This document shows, piece by piece, positions 23,094 through 31,141 of a DNA stretch of 47,524 bases. Within the stretch, counting starts at the first letter, position 1. The number at the start of each line of letters is the position of its first letter. This DNA comes from Streptomyces mayonensis. GTDB taxonomy: Bacteria; Actinomycetota; Actinomycetes; Streptomycetales; Streptomycetaceae. The stretch covers positions 1-47,524 of the forward strand of contig NZ_JACBYP010000062.1 of assembly GCF_018982965.1 (NCBI RefSeq), in the 5' to 3' direction. The notes under the pieces are model-generated. The model did no database searches and was not told the DNA's origin. It saw only the letters and a program-made list of their open reading frames with translations. The translations under genes and the position numbers were made by a program.

Positions 23094-24712
23094 TTGACGT
23101 TCCCCTCGTCGTCTGCCGGGGCGTGGGCCGGCTGGTCGCTGCTGGTCTGCTGGTGGGCCCGGGTGTGGCCCGGGTGCTGTTTGAGGCCCTCCCAGAAGGC
23201 GCCGACGAAGTGCCCCGGCGGCAGGCCCTGGTCCTTCTCCGGTTCGGGCCCGGGCTCCGCGGGAGCGGGAATGCCGTTGCGGGCGCGCTCGGCGGCCTGG
23301 CGGGCCTCGCGCTCGGCGTCCTCGCGTTCCCAGGCCGCCTGTTCGGCCAGGCGCTGACTGAGCGGCATCTTGACCCGGCTGCGCCGCTGCGGCAGGCCGC
23401 CGGCCGTCCACTCGGTCACCTCGGGGACGTCGTCCTCCAGGGAGACCGTGGCGGGGATGCGGGGGCTGGTGGGGCGGCGCTTCTTGGGCTTGCGCTCCGG
23501 TCCGGGCAGGGCGTCCGGGCCCGGGGTGGGGATCGAGGTGGCGCCGATGCCGTGGGCGAGGCCGACACCGGGCTCGGTGGTCATCATCTTGCCGGGCACG
23601 ATGAGGATGGCCCTCACCCCGCCGTACGCGGAGGCGCGCAGCGAGACGTCCATGCCGAACTGGGTGCAGAGCCGGCCGACGACGGACAGGCCCAGGCGCG
23701 GGTGCTGGGCGAGGTCCTGGACGTCGGTGCCGCGCTTGGCGTGTTCCAGCAGGCCTTCGATGCGGGCGCGGGACTCCTCGCTGAGGCTGACGCCGGCGTC
23801 CTCGATCTCGATGCAGACCCCGCTCTGCACCTCGGTCGCGGTGACGTGCACCTTGGAGCCGGGCGGCGAGTAGCGGGTGGCGTTGTCGAGGAGTTCGGCC
23901 GCGGCGTGGATGACCGGTTCGACCGCGGTGCCCTTGATGTTGACCTTGGCGATGGAGGCCAGGTTGATCCGGCGGTACTCCAGGATCCGGGACATGGCGC
24001 CGCGCAGCACGCTGTAGAGGGCGACCGGTTCGGGCCACTGGCGTCCGGGCCGGCCGCCGCCGATCACGGAGATGGAGTCGGCGAGGCGGCCGATGAGCGA
24101 GGTGCCGTGGTCGATGCGCAGGAGGTCGTCGAAGACCTCGGGGTTGCGGCCGTGGTCCTCCTCCATCTCGCGCAGTTCCTTGTTCTGCTGGTGGACGATC
24201 GCCTGGACGCGGCGGGCGATGTCGACGAAGGAGCGCTCGGCGGACTCCCGCATGGAGTCCTCGTGGTCGACGATGTCGCAGACCATGCGGATCAACCGGC
24301 GCTGGGGTTCGCCCAGTTCGGCGTAGGCGGGGTTCACCTCGGCGATGCGGCGCATCACCTCGTGCGGGGTGGAGCCCGTCCGCATGGCGTGGAGCACGTT
24401 GGGGATGACCTCGCCGCCGAGCCGGACCATCTCCTCGTGGTGGTTCGCGGCCCGGTGTTCCAGGTACGCGCTGTGACGGGCGTGTTCGGCCCGCACCGCC
24501 CGCAGGACGCGCCCGCGGCGTACCGCCTCGGCCGCCGAGACGATCACCAGCAGGGTGGCGACGGCACCGCACAGGCCGACGGCGAGCCGGGCCGGTTCCG
24601 TCACGAGGGCGACGGCGGCCCCGGTGGCCGCGGCCATCCCTATGGCCGGCAGCAACAGCACGCGCGCGTAGGGAAGTTCGCGGCGACCCGGAGGGGAATC
24701 AACACTCACCAT
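23090..24712 (-). CDS. Conservon sensor-kinase-like protein (cvnA/RarA type)
   Basis: A 540-residue membrane protein. Two hydrophobic segments near residues 18-37 and 44-65 form a hairpin anchor with almost no extracytoplasmic part. A helical region with LLRIDHGTSLIGRLADSI (H-box-like) follows, then an ATPase domain with ELLDNATRYSPPGSKV (N box), EIEDAGVSLSEE and LGLSVVGRLCTQFGMDVSLRASAYGGVRAILIVP. The last 150 residues are charged and disordered. ATG 24712 begins it. In S. coelicolor the equivalent operon rarABCDE (cvn9) represses differentiation. It is the first gene of the five-gene unit, behind a 360-bp upstream region. Confidence 0.9.
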   Translation of the reverse strand: MVSVDSPPGRRELPYARVLLLPAIGMAAATGAAVALVTEPARLAVGLCGAVATLLVIVSAAEAVRRGRVLRAVRAEHARHSAYLEHRAANHHEEMVRLGGEVIPNVLHAMRTGSTPHEVMRRIAEVNPAYAELGEPQRRLIRMVCDIVDHEDSMRESAERSFVDIARRVQAIVHQQNKELREMEEDHGRNPEVFDDLLRIDHGTSLIGRLADSISVIGGGRPGRQWPEPVALYSVLRGAMSRILEYRRINLASIAKVNIKGTAVEPVIHAAAELLDNATRYSPPGSKVHVTATEVQSGVCIEIEDAGVSLSEESRARIEGLLEHAKRGTDVQDLAQHPRLGLSVVGRLCTQFGMDVSLRASAYGGVRAILIVPGKMMTTEPGVGLAHGIGATSIPTPGPDALPGPERKPKKRRPTSPRIPATVSLEDDVPEVTEWTAGGLPQRRSRVKMPLSQRLAEQAAWEREDAEREARQAAERARNGIPAPAEPGPEPEKDQGLPPGHFVGAFWEGLKQHPGHTRAHQQTSSDQPAHAPADDEGNVK

Positions 24713-25030
24713 GTAGGCCTTCTGACAACGGATCGGCTGGGATGGGGAAGCTTGCAGCGGGGTATGTCGGGAGTTGTACGGATCATCGACGCATGGGGAA
24801 CAAGCGCGCGATTTCGCCTCAACCCGGTGCGCTGCGGGCGAGCTTAGCCCGAGGGGATCAACGTCGTGTCATATTCGGCAAGCACCTGAATCGGGCACGG
24901 TTGCCGGAGTAGGGTCGGTCACATTTGCACGTCACGCGACGACTCGAACACACACTGTAATGGGAAACGGTCGCACGAAAGCCACGCACCGCCACGGGGC
25001 GGAACGGCCCGAACGCTCCTCGAACGCGGG
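24713..25030. other. Upstream region of the conservon operon
   Basis: This stretch holds no convincing gene. A 100-codon frame on the plus strand has low-complexity, motif-free composition. The sequence is less GC-rich than its surroundings around 24770-24970, as expected of a promoter region, but I cannot assign a -10/-35 pair with confidence. A weak hairpin CGGGC/GCCCG is at 24835-24851. Confidence 0.45.
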
Positions 25031-25060
25031 AAGGCCCGGCGGAGGACTCCGCCGGGCCTT
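25031..25060. terminator. Hairpin terminator after the helicase gene
   Basis: AAGGCCCGGCGGAG (25031-25044) is followed after GA by its exact complement CTCCGCCGGGCCTT (25047-25060). It lies 13 bp past the helicase stop on the minus strand. The symmetrical A/T ends mean it could work in both directions, which insulates the conservon promoter. Confidence 0.85.
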
Positions 25061-25072
25061 CAACAGGTGGGG

Positions 25073-27880
25073 CTAGCCCACGGACGAGTAGGCGACCACT
25101 CCGCGCAGCAGGCCGTCGACGGCTCTGCGGGCGTTCTTCGGGACCGTGGAGCCCTCGCCGGGTGCGGCGGCCGCGATCTGGCCGAGGACGTCGATGACCT
25201 GCTTGCACCAGCGCACGAAGTCGCCGGCCGGCATCTCCGCCTCGCGCAGCACCTCGTCGAGGCCCTTGCCGGACGCCCACATGTACGCCGCCCAGGCGAA
25301 GCCGAGGTCGGGCTCGCGCTGGCCGACCCCCTCGGTCTGGCTGATCCGGAAGTCCTCCTCCAGGGCGTCGAGCCGGCCCCAGATGCGGACCGTCTCGCCG
25401 AGCGCCGCCTTGGTCTTGCCGGAGGGCACCTTCGGCGCCGTCGCGTCGTCGGCGACCCTCGACTCGTAGACCAGCGCCGACACGCAGGCGGCCAGCTCGG
25501 CCGGCGACAGGCCCTCCCAGACCCGCTCGCGCAGGCACTCGCTGGCGAGCAGGTCCAGCTCGCCGTAGAGCCGGGCCAGGCGCTTGCCGTGCTCGGTGAC
25601 CTCGTCGCCGCGCAGGTAGTCCAGCTCGGTGAGCAGCGCGACGATCCGGTCGAAGGTGCGCGCGATGGTGTTCGTGCGGCCCTCGATCCGCCGCTCGAGC
25701 TGCGAGGTGTCGCGCATCAGCCGGTGGTGGCGCTCGGCCCAGCGGGCGTGGTCCTCGCGGTCGTCGCAGCCGTGGCAGGGGTGGGCGCGGATCGCCTTGC
25801 GCAGCCGGGCGATCTCCCGGTCGTCGGCCGCCTGGGAACGCTTCTTGCGGGCGCGCTCAGGCGGGATGTGCCCGGCCTTGGTGCGCAGCGCGGAGGCGAG
25901 GTCGCGGCGGGACTGCGGCGAGCGCGGGTTGAAGGACTTCGGGATCCGCATCCGGTCCAGCGCCTCGACGGGCACCGGGAAGTCCATCGAGGCCAGCCGC
26001 TTGACCTGCCGCTCGGCGGTGAGCACCAGCGGGCGGGGCCCGTCGTGGTGCTCGAAGCCGCGGTGGCCGTTGGAACGGCCGGCGGGCAGGCCCGGGTCGA
26101 GGACCAGGGCGAGGCCTGCGTACTTGCCCGTCGGCACGTGGATCACGTCGCCCGGCTTCAGCTTCTCCAGCGCCACGGCGGCCTCGGCGCGCCGCTGGCT
26201 GGCGCCCTGCCGGGCCAGCTCGTTCTCCCGGTCCTTCAGCTCGCGGCGCAGCCGGGCGTACTCGTCGAAGTCGCCGAGGTGGCAGGTCATGGAGGCCTTG
26301 TAGCCCTCCAGGCCCTCCTCGTTGCGCTGCACCTGCCGCGAGATCCCGACGACGGACTTGTCGGCCTGGAACTGCGCGAACGACGTCTCTAGCAGCTCGC
26401 GCGAGCGGTGCCGGCCGAACTGCTCGACCAGGTTGACCGCCATGTTGTACGACGGCCTGAAGCTGGAGCGCAGCGGATAGGTGCGGGTGCCCGCCAGCCC
26501 CGCGAGGTGCTCGGGGTTCATGCCGCGCTGCCACAGCACCACGGCGTGGCCCTCGACGTCGATGCCGCGGCGGCCGGCCCGGCCGGTGAGCTGGGTGAAC
26601 TCACCGGCGGTGATGTCGGCGTGCTGCTCGCCGTTCCACTTGACGAGTTTTTCCAGCACGACCGAGCGGGCGGGCATGTTGATGCCCAGGGCCAGGGTCT
26701 CGGTCGCGAAGACGGCCTTCACCAGGCCGCGGACGAACAGCTCCTCGACGACCTCCTTGAAGGTCGGCAGCATGCCCGCGTGGTGGGCGGCGATGCCCCG
26801 CTCCAGGCCCTCCAGCCACTCGTAGTAGCCGAGGACGTGCAGGTCCTCGGTCGGGATGGAGGCGGTGCGCTCCTCGACCAGGGCCCTGACCCGGTCCCGT
26901 GCGTCCTCGTCGTTGAGCCTGAGGCCCGCGTACAGGCACTGCTGGACGGCGGCCTCGCAGGCGGCGCGGCTGAAGATGAAGGTGATCGCGGGCAGCAGCC
27001 CCTCGGAGTCCAGCCGCTCGACGACCTCGGGGCGGCTCGGCGTCCACACCCGGGAGCGCTGCCGGCGCTCGCGCTCGCGGTCGGCCTCCTTCATGGCCCG
27101 GCCGCGTCTGCGGTCCTGGTAGGACGGCCGGCTCGCCTCCAGGCGCGCCATGCGGGTGAGGTCCGGGTTGACGGCCTTCTTGTGGCCGTCGCCCTCCTCG
27201 AACAGGTCGTACATCCGGCGTCCGGCCAGTACGTGCTGGAACAGCGGGACGGGCCGGTGCTCGGAGACGATCACCTGGGTGTCGCCGCGCACGGTGTCGA
27301 GCCAGTCGCCGAACTCCTCCGCGTTGGACACGGTCGCCGACAGGGACACCAGTGTCACCGACTCGGGGAGGTGGATGATCACCTCCTCCCAGACGGCGCC
27401 GCGGAAGCGGTCGGAGAGGTAGTGCACCTCGTCCATGACCACGTACCCGAGGCCGAGGAGGGTCTGCGAGCCCGCGTACAGCATGTTCCGCAGGACCTCG
27501 GTGGTCATGACGACCACCGGCGCGTCCGGGTTCACGCTGTTGTCGCCGGTGAGCAGGCCCACCCGGTCCGTGCCGTAGCGGCGGCACAGGTCGGCGTACT
27601 TCTGGTTCGACAGGGCCTTGATGGGTGTCGTGTAGAAGCACTTCCTGCCCTGCTGGAGGGCGAGGTGGACGGCGAACTCGCCGACGATCGTCTTGCCGGA
27701 GCCCGTGGGCGCGGCCACCAGCACGCCCTTGCCCGCCTCGAGCGCCTGACAGGCCTCGATCTGGAAGGGGTCGAGGCCGAAGTCGTACATCTCGCGGAAG
27801 GAGGCGAGCGCGGTGGCCTGCTCGGCGGCGCGGCGGCGGGCTGCCGCGTACCGCTCGGCCGGTGAGAGATCCTCTGTCAT
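25073..27880 (-). CDS. helY: Ski2/Mtr4-like DEVH-box helicase (HelY-like)
   Basis: A 935-residue superfamily-2 helicase. Walker A APTGSGKT is at 57-64, motif Ia YTTPIKALSNQKY follows, the DEVH box is in VVMDEVHYLSDRF, motif III is LVSLSATVSNAEEFGDWL, and QLTGRAGRRGIDVEG is motif VI. The C-terminal half contains the DSHCT domain (ECLRERVWEGLSPAELAACVSALVYESR...). The layout matches actinobacterial HelY, related to yeast Ski2 and Mtr4. Its cellular role is not settled; RNA processing and DNA repair have both been considered for related proteins. ATG 27880 is preferred over upstream starts because a perfect RecA-NDp-type promoter ends only 10 nt before it, so the message would be nearly leaderless. 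It lies downstream of tatA-tatC but with its own promoter. Confidence 0.9.
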   Translation of the reverse strand: MTEDLSPAERYAAARRRAAEQATALASFREMYDFGLDPFQIEACQALEAGKGVLVAAPTGSGKTIVGEFAVHLALQQGRKCFYTTPIKALSNQKYADLCRRYGTDRVGLLTGDNSVNPDAPVVVMTTEVLRNMLYAGSQTLLGLGYVVMDEVHYLSDRFRGAVWEEVIIHLPESVTLVSLSATVSNAEEFGDWLDTVRGDTQVIVSEHRPVPLFQHVLAGRRMYDLFEEGDGHKKAVNPDLTRMARLEASRPSYQDRRRGRAMKEADRERERRQRSRVWTPSRPEVVERLDSEGLLPAITFIFSRAACEAAVQQCLYAGLRLNDEDARDRVRALVEERTASIPTEDLHVLGYYEWLEGLERGIAAHHAGMLPTFKEVVEELFVRGLVKAVFATETLALGINMPARSVVLEKLVKWNGEQHADITAGEFTQLTGRAGRRGIDVEGHAVVLWQRGMNPEHLAGLAGTRTYPLRSSFRPSYNMAVNLVEQFGRHRSRELLETSFAQFQADKSVVGISRQVQRNEEGLEGYKASMTCHLGDFDEYARLRRELKDRENELARQGASQRRAEAAVALEKLKPGDVIHVPTGKYAGLALVLDPGLPAGRSNGHRGFEHHDGPRPLVLTAERQVKRLASMDFPVPVEALDRMRIPKSFNPRSPQSRRDLASALRTKAGHIPPERARKKRSQAADDREIARLRKAIRAHPCHGCDDREDHARWAERHHRLMRDTSQLERRIEGRTNTIARTFDRIVALLTELDYLRGDEVTEHGKRLARLYGELDLLASECLRERVWEGLSPAELAACVSALVYESRVADDATAPKVPSGKTKAALGETVRIWGRLDALEEDFRISQTEGVGQREPDLGFAWAAYMWASGKGLDEVLREAEMPAGDFVRWCKQVIDVLGQIAAAAPGEGSTVPKNARRAVDGLLRGVVAYSSVG

Positions 27881-27890
27881 CGTGCTTTCG

Positions 27891-27913
27891 AGCGTACCGG
27901 GCCGCACCGACAA
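27891..27913 (-). promoter_or_regulatory. RecA-NDp / PafBC-type DNA-damage promoter of the helicase gene
   Basis: On the minus strand, TTGTCGGTG (27905-27913), then exactly 8 nt, then TACGCT (27891-27896). This matches all fixed positions of the mycobacterial RecA-NDp promoter consensus TTGTCRGTG-N8-TAN3T, which is activated by PafBC (established for mycobacteria). Ten bases separate the -10 element from the helicase ATG, so the transcript would have a leader of about 3 nt. pafB and pafC lie 2-4 kb away on the same strand. Activity in this organism is inferred. Confidence 0.8.
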
Positions 27914-27991
27914 CAGGACGATCATTATCCGAACGGCCGTGTGGGGGTTGCGTGGGGGCGGTGGCGCCGGCCGTCACCGCCCCGGCGGGCC

Positions 27992-28942
27992 TCAGGTCAC
28001 GTCGTCGAAGCCGTTGACCCGGTCCCTCGTGGCCTGCTCGGGCAGGGCCCTGGCGGTGGTCACGGGCTCGACCTCGCCGATGTCCTCGGGGGTCAGGTCC
28101 AGGTCGGACGCCTCGTCGTCGTCGGGCTCCAGGGCCGCGCGGCGGCTCTTGCGGCGGTCGTTGAGCAGGGCGATGCTCACCGCGGCGAAGTACAGGACCC
28201 AGATCGGCCCGGCCAGCATCATCATGGTCAGCGGGTCGGTGCTCGGCGTGGCGATGGCCGCGAACAGCGTGATGCCCATGATCATGGCGCGCCACCAGCC
28301 GAGCATCCGCTTGCCGGACAGCACTCCGGTGAGGTTGAGCATGACCAGCAGCAGGGGCAGCTCGAAGGAGAGGCCGAAGACGACCACCATGCGCGTGACG
28401 AGGTCGAGGAGCTCGTCCAGCGGCAGCAGGTTGTCGACGTCGCTCGGCGTGAAGTCGATCAGCACCTTCGCGGAGGTGGGCAGCACCGCGTAGGCGAAGT
28501 AGGCGCCGACGAGGAACAGCGGGGCGCCGCTGGCGACGAACGCGTAGGCGTACTTCTTCTCGTTCCGGTGCAGTCCCGGGGCGACGAACGCCCACAGCTG
28601 GTAGAGCCAGACCGGCGAGGCCAGCACGATGCCGGCGGTCAGGGACACCTTCAGCGCCAGGGTGAAGGGGCCGAGCAGACCGTTGATGGTGATCTGCGCG
28701 CACGGTTCGGAGCCGGCCTTCGACCGGGCCAGCTCCTCGAAGGACTTCTCACAGCCGACCGACTCCAGGATCGGATCGGTGAGGAAGTTGATGATGTCCC
28801 GGTAGAAGAACGCGGCGACCACGGTCACGACGACAATGGCGAGCAGCGCCTTCGCGAGCCGGTTGCGGAGCTCACGAAGGTGCTCCGCGAGGGGCATCCG
28901 TCCCTCGGGATCCTTCTCCTTGCTGCGGGCAGACTTCAGCAA
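27992..28942 (-). CDS. tatC: Sec-independent protein translocase subunit TatC
   Basis: A 316-residue protein with six membrane spans. The conserved N-terminal cytoplasmic motif EGRMPLAEHLRELRNRL, which binds twin-arginine signals, is followed by the first span near residue 32 and by a periplasmic loop that includes NGLLGPFTLALKVSL. Further spans and the loop FALLPL-like FTPSDVDNLLPLDELL come next; the acidic tail of about 55 residues is cytoplasmic. TatC with TatA exports folded twin-arginine proteins. A TTG at 28942 is used as start; homologous sequence begins immediately after it. tatA lies 47 bp upstream on the same strand, so the two are an operon. Confidence 0.93.
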   Translation of the reverse strand: MLKSARSKEKDPEGRMPLAEHLRELRNRLAKALLAIVVVTVVAAFFYRDIINFLTDPILESVGCEKSFEELARSKAGSEPCAQITINGLLGPFTLALKVSLTAGIVLASPVWLYQLWAFVAPGLHRNEKKYAYAFVASGAPLFLVGAYFAYAVLPTSAKVLIDFTPSDVDNLLPLDELLDLVTRMVVVFGLSFELPLLLVMLNLTGVLSGKRMLGWWRAMIMGITLFAAIATPSTDPLTMMMLAGPIWVLYFAAVSIALLNDRRKSRRAALEPDDDEASDLDLTPEDIGEVEPVTTARALPEQATRDRVNGFDDVT

Positions 28943-28989
28943 CCCACGTTCCCATCTCGTGCGGCGGGCCGGAGGTCACCGGCCCTGCG

Positions 28990-29277
28990 TCAGCGCTTGG
29001 TCGTGTCCGTCGGCTCGGCGACCGGCCGGGAGCTGGTCACGTCGCCGGGAGAAGCCTGGATGGTGCGCTGCGCCGCGGACTGCTCGGGGTTCGGCGGGTC
29101 GGCCGGAGCGGACTCGTCGGACTTGTTCTCGCCCTTCATGGCCTTGGCCTCGCTCTTGAGGATGCGGGCGGACTTGCCGAGGGACCGCGCCATGTCCGGA
29201 AGCTTCTTCGCGCCGAACAGCAGGATGATGACGACGAGGATGAGAATGATCTCGGGGGCTCCGAGCCTTCCGAACAT
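28990..29277 (-). CDS. tatA: Sec-independent protein translocase subunit TatA
   Basis: A 95-residue protein with the TatA layout: a short N-terminus (MFGRLGAPE), one membrane helix (IILILVVIILLFG, about 10-22), the FGAKKLPDMARSLGKSARI hinge and amphipathic helix, then an acidic, disordered tail. The conserved phenylalanine-glycine pair at the hinge is present. ATG 29277 is preceded by GAAGG. It precedes tatC in the same operon. TatA oligomers form the translocation path or weaken the membrane next to TatC. Confidence 0.93.
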   Translation of the reverse strand: MFGRLGAPEIILILVVIILLFGAKKLPDMARSLGKSARILKSEAKAMKGENKSDESAPADPPNPEQSAAQRTIQASPGDVTSSRPVAEPTDTTKR

Positions 29278-29318
29278 AAGTCTTTACCTTCTCACCGAGG
29301 CGGCTGGGTGGGGGTGCT

Positions 29319-29369
29319 GTCCGATCGGCCGGACATGCGTCCGATCGATCGTCTTGTGCAGCGATCGTA
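29319..29369 (-). promoter_or_regulatory. Leader region of tatAC with a 9-bp direct repeat
   Basis: GTCCGATCG occurs at 29319-29327 and again at 29339-29347, exactly 20 bp apart, between the tatA start and a possible minus-strand promoter. That promoter would be TACGAT (29364-29369) with TTGCCT 19 bp upstream. A repeat with two helical turns of spacing could bind a dimeric regulator downstream of the start point. This is only a candidate. Confidence 0.35.
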
Positions 29370-29557
29370 ACGCTCAGGGGTGAACGTGAGGCAATCCCCG
29401 TGCGTACTCCCGTCTCCGCGGCCGGGCCTCGTTTTCCTGGCCGCGACCAGCAGCGTACCTTCCGGTGCCCGCGGGGTGACAGGGCGAAGCGGCGCAAAAC
29501 GCGCCCCGGGCGCATCCGGGGGGCCACCCGGAAAGCGGCACGGCGTGCTCCGTTCCT

Positions 29558-29752
29558 TCACAGCGCGTCCACGGCGCGGGCCGCGCTCTCGGTCGCACGT
29601 TCCAGGTCGTCGGCGGCACGGCTGATCCGGCGGGCCGAGTCGCTCACCTGCCGGCCCAGGCGCTGAGCCTCCACGAACACCTTCACGGCGAACACCGCGA
29701 GGACGGCAAGCCCCAGGAAACCCACGGCAACGGCGAACATCGGCCAGAACAT
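29558..29752 (-). CDS. Small single-pass membrane protein with helical tail, function unknown
   Basis: A 64-residue protein. One hydrophobic segment (about 4-27, MFAVAVGFLGLAVLAVFAVKVFV) is followed by a charged amphipathic helix, RQVSDSARRISRAADDLERATESAARAVDAL, with heptad-like alanine and leucine spacing. It is conserved in position between the zinc-ribbon gene and tatA in Streptomyces as far as I recall, but I do not recognise a family. ATG 29752 lies 10 bp after the zinc-ribbon stop, so the two are probably cotranscribed with pafBC. The TatA-like size and shape (helix then amphipathic helix) is suggestive, but the TatA FG hinge is absent. Confidence 0.75.
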   Translation of the reverse strand: MFWPMFAVAVGFLGLAVLAVFAVKVFVEAQRLGRQVSDSARRISRAADDLERATESAARAVDAL

Positions 29753-29762
29753 GGGATCGAGA

Positions 29763-30074
29763 CTAGACGGTCGAGTGCAGCCGCAGTGTCCTGACCCCGC
29801 CTCCGGTGAGCAGCTCCACGACCCGCTCCCCGGCCGGCTTGCGCACGGCCGACCCGCACTCGGGGCAGGTGAAGGAGTAGAAGGTGGTACGGCTCGTGGC
29901 GCCGATGGCCAGACGCAGCGCGCTCGCGGCCAGCTCGAAGCTGGCGCGGCAGTCGGGGCAGCCCGCCTTGAACACGACCGGGGGCACGCGCCGCATACCG
30001 GCGAACGCGGCCGCCGCCGTCATGCCGGGCCCGCCCGCCCCGCCTGCCGCACCCGCCTTCAGGGGGTCGCTCAC
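29763..30074 (-). CDS. Zinc-ribbon protein downstream of pafC
   Basis: A 103-residue protein. After a Gly/Ala-rich N-terminus (1-28) come two CxxC knuckles, GCPDC near residue 40 and FTCPECGS near residue 70, that would bind one zinc ion as a ribbon. No enzymatic motif is visible. The GTG at 30074 overlaps the pafC stop by 4 nt (GTGA), giving a secure start and a translational link to pafC. It might bind nucleic acid or a protein partner; the function is unknown. Confidence 0.78.
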   Translation of the reverse strand: MSDPLKAGAAGGAGGPGMTAAAAFAGMRRVPPVVFKAGCPDCRASFELAASALRLAIGATSRTTFYSFTCPECGSAVRKPAGERVVELLTGGGVRTLRLHSTV

Positions 30075-31123
30075 CGTGTCCGCTCCTGCCTGTCGTGCCG
30101 CCCCGGATCCGTCCCGGCCGGGCCGTGCGCTCCGGCCGCGTCCACCCCGTCGTACGCGGACAGCGCCTCGCGGGCCGCCCGCCGGGCACTGTCGGCCAGT
30201 GCGGGCGGGGAGACGATCCGCCCGTCGCGGCCCAGCCGCAGCGCGAGGCGCCGCAGGGACGCCGGGTCGGGGGTGCGCAGGGTGATACGCAGCCCGCCGT
30301 CGGGAAGTTCATCGGCGCTGTCGTGCGGGTAGTACTCGGCGACCCAGCGCCCGCCCGGCCCCACCTCCACGACGACCTCCGGGTCCTCGGCGGCCGGCTG
30401 CACCAGCCCCTCCGACAGGTCCCGCAGCTCCACCTCGGGCGGCGCCGACGGCTCGTCCAGGATGCGGATCTCCGCGACCCGGTCGAGCCGGAAGGTACGC
30501 CGCGCCTCGGAGCGGCGGCACCAGGCCTCCACATACGTGTGCCCGACGCTGACCAGCCGGATCGGGTCGATCTCCCGCTCCGTCAGCTCGTCCCGGGCCG
30601 GCGAGTAGTAGCGGATCCACAGCCGGCGGCGCTCCGAGATGGCCCGGTCGACGTCGGCGAAGACACCGCCCTCGGACTCGAAGGTCACCGACAGGCGCGA
30701 GCTGGCACCGGCGGCCTCACCGGCCGCGGTCTCCACCTTCGCGGTGGCCCGCAGCAGCGCCTGCCGGTCGCTCTCGCGCAGGCCCGGCAGGGTCGCGACG
30801 GCCCGCGCGGCCACCAGCAGCGCCGTCGCCTCGTCGGCGGCCAGCCGCAGCGGCTCGGCGGCGTCCGCGCCGAGGGCCGCCGGATTGTGCCACCAGATGC
30901 GCTCCCCGTCGGTGTCGATGTCGAGCAGGTCGCCGCCGCGGAAACTGGTGCCGCACATGGGCAGCACGTCGAGGTCGGAGACCAGCTCGTCCTCGGTGAT
31001 GCCGAAGGCCCGTGCGACGTCCTCGACCCGGGCGCCGGGGCGCTCGCGCAGATACGTCACCAGGGACAGCATCCGCCGGGTCTGGTCGATGGCGTTCACT
31101 GCCCTGACCGGTTTGCCAGCCAC
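30071..31123 (-). CDS. pafC: PafC, WYL-domain DNA-damage regulator subunit
   Basis: A 350-residue protein. An N-terminal winged helix (VEDVARAFGITEDELVSDLDVL, about 32-55) is followed by a WYL domain (ISERRRLWIRYYSPARDELTEREIDPIRLVSVGHTYVEAWCRRSEARRTFRLDRV) and a WCX-type C-terminal domain ending near ALRLGRDGRI. In mycobacteria PafB and PafC form a heterodimer that activates most RecA-independent DNA-damage genes from RecA-NDp promoters. GTG 31123 is 18 bp after the pafB stop. The gene is followed by the overlapping zinc-ribbon gene. Confidence 0.93.
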   Translation of the reverse strand: MAGKPVRAVNAIDQTRRMLSLVTYLRERPGARVEDVARAFGITEDELVSDLDVLPMCGTSFRGGDLLDIDTDGERIWWHNPAALGADAAEPLRLAADEATALLVAARAVATLPGLRESDRQALLRATAKVETAAGEAAGASSRLSVTFESEGGVFADVDRAISERRRLWIRYYSPARDELTEREIDPIRLVSVGHTYVEAWCRRSEARRTFRLDRVAEIRILDEPSAPPEVELRDLSEGLVQPAAEDPEVVVEVGPGGRWVAEYYPHDSADELPDGGLRITLRTPDPASLRRLALRLGRDGRIVSPPALADSARRAAREALSAYDGVDAAGAHGPAGTDPGRHDRQERTR

Positions 31124-31141
31124 TGTGTAGTCCGCTCCCCC

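Noticed and set aside
24774..25076. A 100-codon plus-strand frame upstream of the conservon
   Set aside because: No ribosome site, low-complexity translation, and it runs through the helicase terminator hairpin.
29558..29752. Second TatA/TatB-like protein
   Set aside because: It has a membrane helix and amphipathic helix like TatA, but lacks the FG hinge and the conserved TatB/TatA residues.
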